Assembly: GCA_045637645.1 (NCBI GenBank) | Contig: JAZTZV010000074.1 | Coordinates: forward strand, 1-8,634 | Origin: RGIG1959 sp045637645 | GTDB lineage: Bacteria > Bacillota > Clostridia > Oscillospirales > Acutalibacteraceae | DNA: 8,634 nucleotides | Reading direction: 5' to 3' | Shown here: positions 5,292 to 8,634 of the stretch, one piece after another | How the letters are laid out: every line of letters begins with the position of its first letter | Numbering within the stretch: position 1 is the first letter of the stretch | Notes under the pieces: generated by a model | Told to the model about the DNA's origin: nothing | Database searches by the model: none | The model's input: the letters and a program-made list of their open reading frames with translations, nothing else | Translations under genes and position numbers: made by a program

Positions 5292-6500
5292 ATGAAACGA
5301 TTGATAAAAACAGCGGCGTGGTTGGCGGTGATGATTATGACACTCGGTATGCTGCCGATGAATACGGCATTTGCCGCCGAAGCTGTTGATCTTGCCGCGT
5401 CGGCGGATCAAGTGAAGCTGCTTGGTCGCACAACGGTCGGCGACAACGGCATCGAGCCGCATTCGACGGGTACGGGCATCGCATTTTACAGCGAATGCAG
5501 CGGCGATATCCTGTTAACCATGACGGGCAAACCCACGAAGTTCAATTCGTTGTATTTGGCGATTTTCGTCGACGGTGAGTTGAATCGCGTGGAATTTAAA
5601 AGCCCTGTCAACGTCAGCGCGACGCAGGAACTTGTGATTGCCGAGGATCTTCCGAACGGCAAGCACAAAATCGAAATCGTGCGCGAAACCGAAGAAACTT
5701 ACGGCAGTTATGTGTGGGAATCCATCGCGCTCAACGGAACCATGACACCTGTGGAAAACGCGCCGATGTTGATTGAATTCGTCGGCGATTCCATCACCGC
5801 GGGTTATGCGTCCTATCCCCGAAGCGAGGAAACCAAGGGCATGAACGTGGAACATCCCGCGCTCGAAGCGGGCGTGAAAACGTATGCCTATTTGACCGCA
5901 CAAGAACTCGGTGCGGATTTTCAATCGGTGTGTGCGAGCGGCTACGGTGTTGTCAAAGGGTATAACTACGACGGCGTGACGGTGCCGATGATGTACGAAT
6001 ACGCCGGTTATTATCACGACAATACCGAAGCGGGCAAATGGGCATTTGAACGCCAAGCAAACATTGTCGTGATTCACCTCGGTGCCAACGATTCGGATCG
6101 CGGCACGACCTATGAAGAAATGTCGGAGGGCGCGAAAGCGTTTCTTCAAACCGTGCGTGCGCACAATCCCGATGCGGCGATCGTGTGGGCGACGGGCGAG
6201 ACCTATCTCAAGTTTGAAAAGCAGCTTGCCGACGCGGTGGAAGAACTCGGCGGCGCTGAAAACGGGTTCTACTTCGTTGTGCTTCCCGAAGGCACAAGCG
6301 GCGGCGCGGGTCATCCGAACTTGGATGAACACGCCGAGACGGCACAAGCGTTGACAGCGTTTTTGCAGGAAAATGTGATCCCTACGTTGGAGATTGCCGA
6401 AGAACCTGCTCAAAGCGGCAATGCAATCGCCGCCTTTTTCAACAGCATTTGGCAGTTCATTCTGTCAATCGTGGAATTTTTCAAAAATGCGGCGGGATGA
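5292..6500 (+). CDS. Secreted SGNH esterase, carbohydrate esterase family 2-like
   Basis: This 402-residue protein has a signal peptide (about 1-29: MKRLIK, hydrophobic core, AFAA). A beta-sandwich domain follows (about 41-150; LLGRTTV, then TGTGIAFYSECSGDILLTM), and then an SGNH hydrolase domain (about 158-362). The nucleophile is Ser167 in FVGDSITAGY, the oxyanion residues fit Gly217/Gly219 and Asn266 in LGANDSD, and the catalytic base is His341 in GHPNLDEH. The usual Asp three residues before the His is replaced by glycine (Gly338), as expected for CE2 enzymes working with a Ser-His dyad. The sandwich-plus-SGNH order is typical of CE2 acetyl esterases, which deacetylate plant or cell-wall polysaccharides; substrate is inferred. 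The last 25 residues are a hydrophobic, aromatic-rich tail. It is unexpected between pyrF and pyrK, with spacings of 26 and 27 bp and no terminator. Confidence 0.88.
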   Translation: MKRLIKTAAWLAVMIMTLGMLPMNTAFAAEAVDLAASADQVKLLGRTTVGDNGIEPHSTGTGIAFYSECSGDILLTMTGKPTKFNSLYLAIFVDGELNRVEFKSPVNVSATQELVIAEDLPNGKHKIEIVRETEETYGSYVWESIALNGTMTPVENAPMLIEFVGDSITAGYASYPRSEETKGMNVEHPALEAGVKTYAYLTAQELGADFQSVCASGYGVVKGYNYDGVTVPMMYEYAGYYHDNTEAGKWAFERQANIVVIHLGANDSDRGTTYEEMSEGAKAFLQTVRAHNPDAAIVWATGETYLKFEKQLADAVEELGGAENGFYFVVLPEGTSGGAGHPNLDEHAETAQALTAFLQENVIPTLEIAEEPAQSGNAIAAFFNSIWQFILSIVEFFKNAAG

Positions 6501-6527
6501 TCCCGTCGATGTTAGGAGGCATGTGCA

Positions 6528-7304
6528 ATGCGCTATTTGCAAGAACAATGCGAACTGATTTATAAAGAGGAGATCGCAAACGGCATCTTCTCGTTTACCT
6601 TGAAAGCCCCGCAAATCGCCGCAAAGGCGACCTGCGGACAATTCGTCAACATTTTGTGCGATCCGTTTGAGCTTCGCCGCCCGATCTCCATCGGCGGTTT
6701 TGACGCGAAAACGGGTATCTTGCGCCTCGTGTTTGAGATTCGCGGCAAAGGCACCGATTGGCTTGCCGCTCGCAACGAGGGCGATATGCTCGACCTGCTC
6801 GGTCCTCTCGGTCACGGTTTCCCGCTTCTTGATGCGTACAAGCGCGCGGTGATGATCGGCGGCGGCATCGGCACGCCTCCGCTTTTGCCTCTTTGCCGTC
6901 ACTACGGCGCGAACGCCACCATCATCAGCGGTTTCCGCAACGCTTCGGCGGTTATCTTGGAGGATGACGCGAAAGCCTACGGCGCGAAAACCGTTGTCTG
7001 CACCGACGACGGTTCCTACGGCTTTGCGGGCTTTACCACGCAGGCACTCGAAGCGGAACTTGCCAACGGCACGTTCGATGTTGTGTACACCTGCGGCCCG
7101 AAAGTGATGATGCGCAAAGTTGCGGAGCTTGCCGCGAAATACGGCATTCTGTGTTATGTCTCGATGGAAGAGCGCATGGCGTGCGGCGTCGGCGCTTGCC
7201 TCGGTTGCGCGTGCAAAACCAAAGAAGAGGACGGCTCCACGGCGATGAAGCGCGTGTGCGTCAACGGCCCTGTGTTTGAAGCATCGGAGGTGGATCTCAC
7301 ATGA
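6528..7304 (+). CDS. pyrK: Dihydroorotate dehydrogenase B, electron transfer subunit
   Basis: This 258-residue flavoprotein with one 2Fe-2S cluster passes electrons from the PyrD FMN to NAD+, forming the PyrD2-PyrK2 complex. RRPISI (50-55) is the FAD-binding motif, GPLGHGF (92-98) belongs to the flavin domain, GGGIGTPPL (111-119) is the NAD-binding loop, and the cluster ligands Cys219, Cys224, Cys227 and Cys244 lie in ACGVGACLGC and RVCVNGPVF. All ligands are present and the length matches the family. TAGGAGG (6513-6519) is 8 nt before the ATG. An ATG at 6521 is out of frame. The stop codon overlaps the pyrD start by ATGA, which suggests coupled translation and a fixed subunit ratio. Confidence 0.96.
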   Translation: MRYLQEQCELIYKEEIANGIFSFTLKAPQIAAKATCGQFVNILCDPFELRRPISIGGFDAKTGILRLVFEIRGKGTDWLAARNEGDMLDLLGPLGHGFPLLDAYKRAVMIGGGIGTPPLLPLCRHYGANATIISGFRNASAVILEDDAKAYGAKTVVCTDDGSYGFAGFTTQALEAELANGTFDVVYTCGPKVMMRKVAELAAKYGILCYVSMEERMACGVGACLGCACKTKEEDGSTAMKRVCVNGPVFEASEVDLT

Positions 7305-8212
7305 CGGATATGAAAGTCAAAATTGCGGGTGTGGAACTGAAAAACCCCGTGATCACCGCGTCGGGCGCCTTTGGCTACGGCATGGAATACAACGAGTTTT
7401 ATGACATCTCGCTTCTCGGCGGTATCTCTTGTAAGGGTACGACCGTCCTCGAGCGTCAAGGCAACCCCGGTCCTCGCATCGCGGAGACGCCGTCTGGCAT
7501 GCTTAACAGCGTCGGACTTCAAAACCCCGGCTCGGAAGCGTTCATCAACACCTATTTGCCGTGGTTGCGTCAGCGTGACATCACCGTCATCGCCAATGTC
7601 GCGGGTCACAGCATGGACGAATATGTGGAAATCGTGCGCCGCGTGTCCGACGCGAACGTCGACATGGTGGAGCTCAACATTTCCTGCCCCAACGTCAAAG
7701 AAGGCGGCATGAGCTTCGGCACATCCTGCGAAAGCGTGGAGAACGTGGTGTCCGAAGTGCGCAAGGTGTGCAATCGCCCCTTGATCGTCAAACTCACCCC
7801 GAACGTCACCGACATCGGCGAGATCGCCAAAGCGGCGGAAGCCGCAGGTGCGGATGCCGTGTCGCTCATCAATACGTTGACGGGCATGCGCATCGATATT
7901 CGCACCCGTCGCCCGATTTTAAAGAACAACATCGGCGGTCTGTCGGGTCCCGCGGTGTTCCCTGTTGCGGTGCGCATGGTGCGCCAAGTGTACAAGAGCG
8001 TCAACGTGCCGATCATCGGTATGGGCGGTGTCTCGACGTGGGAGGATGCCGCGGAAATGATGATGGCGGGTGCATCGGCGATTCAGGTCGGCGCGGCGCT
8101 GTTCCGCGATCCTTATGCACCGATCAAGATCATCGACGGTCTGAAAGCCTTCTGCGAAGAGCAAGGACTCGCGTCTGTGACAGAATTGACGGGCACGGTC
8201 GAGGAGTGGTAA
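7301..8212 (+). CDS. pyrD: Dihydroorotate dehydrogenase B (NAD+), catalytic subunit
   Basis: This 303-residue FMN enzyme oxidises dihydroorotate to orotate, passing electrons to PyrK. Class 1B is shown by the catalytic Cys129 in NISCPNVKEGG (126-136) and by pairing with pyrK. Other motifs are TASGAFGYG (19-27), NSVGLQNPG (69-77), the FMN lysine region VKLTPN (163-168), GGLSGPA (212-218) and GMGGV (240-244) of the phosphate loop. The cysteine base separates it from class 2 membrane-linked enzymes, which use serine. CGGAGG (7285-7290) within pyrK lies 10 nt before the ATG. The stop is 1 nt before ruvX. Confidence 0.96.
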   Translation: MTDMKVKIAGVELKNPVITASGAFGYGMEYNEFYDISLLGGISCKGTTVLERQGNPGPRIAETPSGMLNSVGLQNPGSEAFINTYLPWLRQRDITVIANVAGHSMDEYVEIVRRVSDANVDMVELNISCPNVKEGGMSFGTSCESVENVVSEVRKVCNRPLIVKLTPNVTDIGEIAKAAEAAGADAVSLINTLTGMRIDIRTRRPILKNNIGGLSGPAVFPVAVRMVRQVYKSVNVPIIGMGGVSTWEDAAEMMMAGASAIQVGAALFRDPYAPIKIIDGLKAFCEEQGLASVTELTGTVEEW

Positions 8213-8213
8213 C

Positions 8214-8624
8214 ATGATCATCATGGCGATCGACCTCGGTCACGTCCGCACAGGCGTGGCGGTCAGCGACCCGATGGAAATGATCGCGTCGCCCGTCGGC
8301 ACGATCACCGAACGCAAGGACGAGGTGCTTGTCGAAAAACTCGCCGCGACCGCGCGTGAAAAACGTGCCGAATTGTTGGTTGTCGGCTTGCCGCGTAACA
8401 TGGACGGCTCTTGCGGCGAAAGTGCACAGCGCTGTCAAAGCTTAGGCGAGCAACTCGGTGAAATGACGGGTTTGCCCGTCAAGTTTTGGGACGAACGCTT
8501 GACGACCGTGTCGGCGATCGGGTTTTTGAACCAAACCGACACGCGCGGTAAAAAGCGCAAAGCGGTCATCGACACCGTTTCGGCGGTCATCATCTTGGAA
8601 GATTTTTTAAGAAGTCGAAGATAA
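8214..8624 (+). CDS. ruvX: Putative pre-16S rRNA nuclease / RuvX (YqgF family)
   Basis: This 136-residue RNase H-fold protein has family motifs AIDLGHVRTGVAVSDP (5-20, with Asp7), VVGLPRNMDGSCGESA (56-71), DERLTT (93-98, with Glu94) and IDTVSAVIIL (119-128, with Asp120). YqgF proteins process the 5' end of 16S rRNA in E. coli, and some have been proposed as Holliday junction resolvases, so the activity here is known only by family. The ribosome site GAGGAG (8201-8206) lies inside pyrD and the start is 1 nt after the pyrD stop, so it is probably translationally coupled to the pyr operon. Length is close to the usual 138-140 residues, and all three acidic residues are present. It is complete; only 10 bases follow in the window. 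Confidence 0.93.
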   Translation: MIIMAIDLGHVRTGVAVSDPMEMIASPVGTITERKDEVLVEKLAATAREKRAELLVVGLPRNMDGSCGESAQRCQSLGEQLGEMTGLPVKFWDERLTTVSAIGFLNQTDTRGKKRKAVIDTVSAVIILEDFLRSRR

Positions 8625-8634
8625 AAAGCGAACC

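Noticed and set aside
5514..6413. Minus-strand open frame of 299 codons opposite the esterase
   Set aside because: It is the antisense of the SGNH gene, with no recognisable motif, and stays open because of high GC in the plus-strand gene.
6493..6505. Hairpin cggga-tga-tcccg after the esterase, considered as a terminator
   Set aside because: Only 5 bp with a 3-nt loop and no T run; it sits just before the pyrK ribosome site, so read-through is expected.
1..8634. CRISPR array, tRNA, rRNA, transposase or phage genes
   Set aside because: No regularly spaced repeat with variable spacers, cloverleaf, rRNA-like stretch or recombinase motif was seen by eye; the repeats present are hairpins and protein-domain duplications.

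Overview
The window looks like a chromosome segment from a Gram-positive anaerobe of the class Clostridia, probably a gut or rumen Oscillospiraceae/Ruminococcaceae-type bacterium. This is inferred from strong AGGAGG-type ribosome sites, a type I dockerin protein, a class 1B dihydroorotate dehydrogenase (PyrK/PyrD), a secreted CE2-like esterase, and GC-rich hairpin repeats of a kind common between genes in these genomes. No rRNA, tRNA, CRISPR array, transposase or phage gene is visible.

Layout. Bases 1-175 hold a multi-hairpin intergenic repeat. A minus-strand gene for a 74-residue XRE-type repressor (248-472) follows, with its own terminator at 196-219. It is transcribed divergently from a 722-residue secreted protein (597-2765) made of a signal peptide, a cysteine-rich CHAP-like cysteine-hydrolase domain, an Ig-like domain, two GBS-Bsp-like repeats, a C-type-lectin-like domain and a type I dockerin. 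The spacer between the two genes carries two copies of an ACTCAA-N3-TTGAGT operator. One copy lies exactly in the 17-bp spacer of a near-consensus promoter for the secreted protein. The pair therefore reads as an autonomous switchable module. It ends with a strong terminator (2774-2813) and is bordered on both sides by related hairpin repeats (1-175 and 2841-2945).

From a TATAAT promoter at about 2996-3023, six genes run on the plus strand without a visible internal terminator: pyrC, pyrF, a secreted CE2-like SGNH esterase, pyrK, pyrD and ruvX. The pyr genes cover dihydroorotase, dihydroorotate dehydrogenase (catalytic and electron-transfer subunits) and OMP decarboxylase; pyrB, pyrE and the car genes are not in the window. 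pyrK and pyrD overlap by 4 bp, and pyrD and ruvX are 1 nt apart, which suggests translational coupling.

The points most worth a second look are the XRE-operator-dockerin switch with its unusual domain combination, the exported esterase inside a pyrimidine operon, and the related repeats on either side of the dockerin module. Everything here was read by eye from the sequence; no database or structure search was run.
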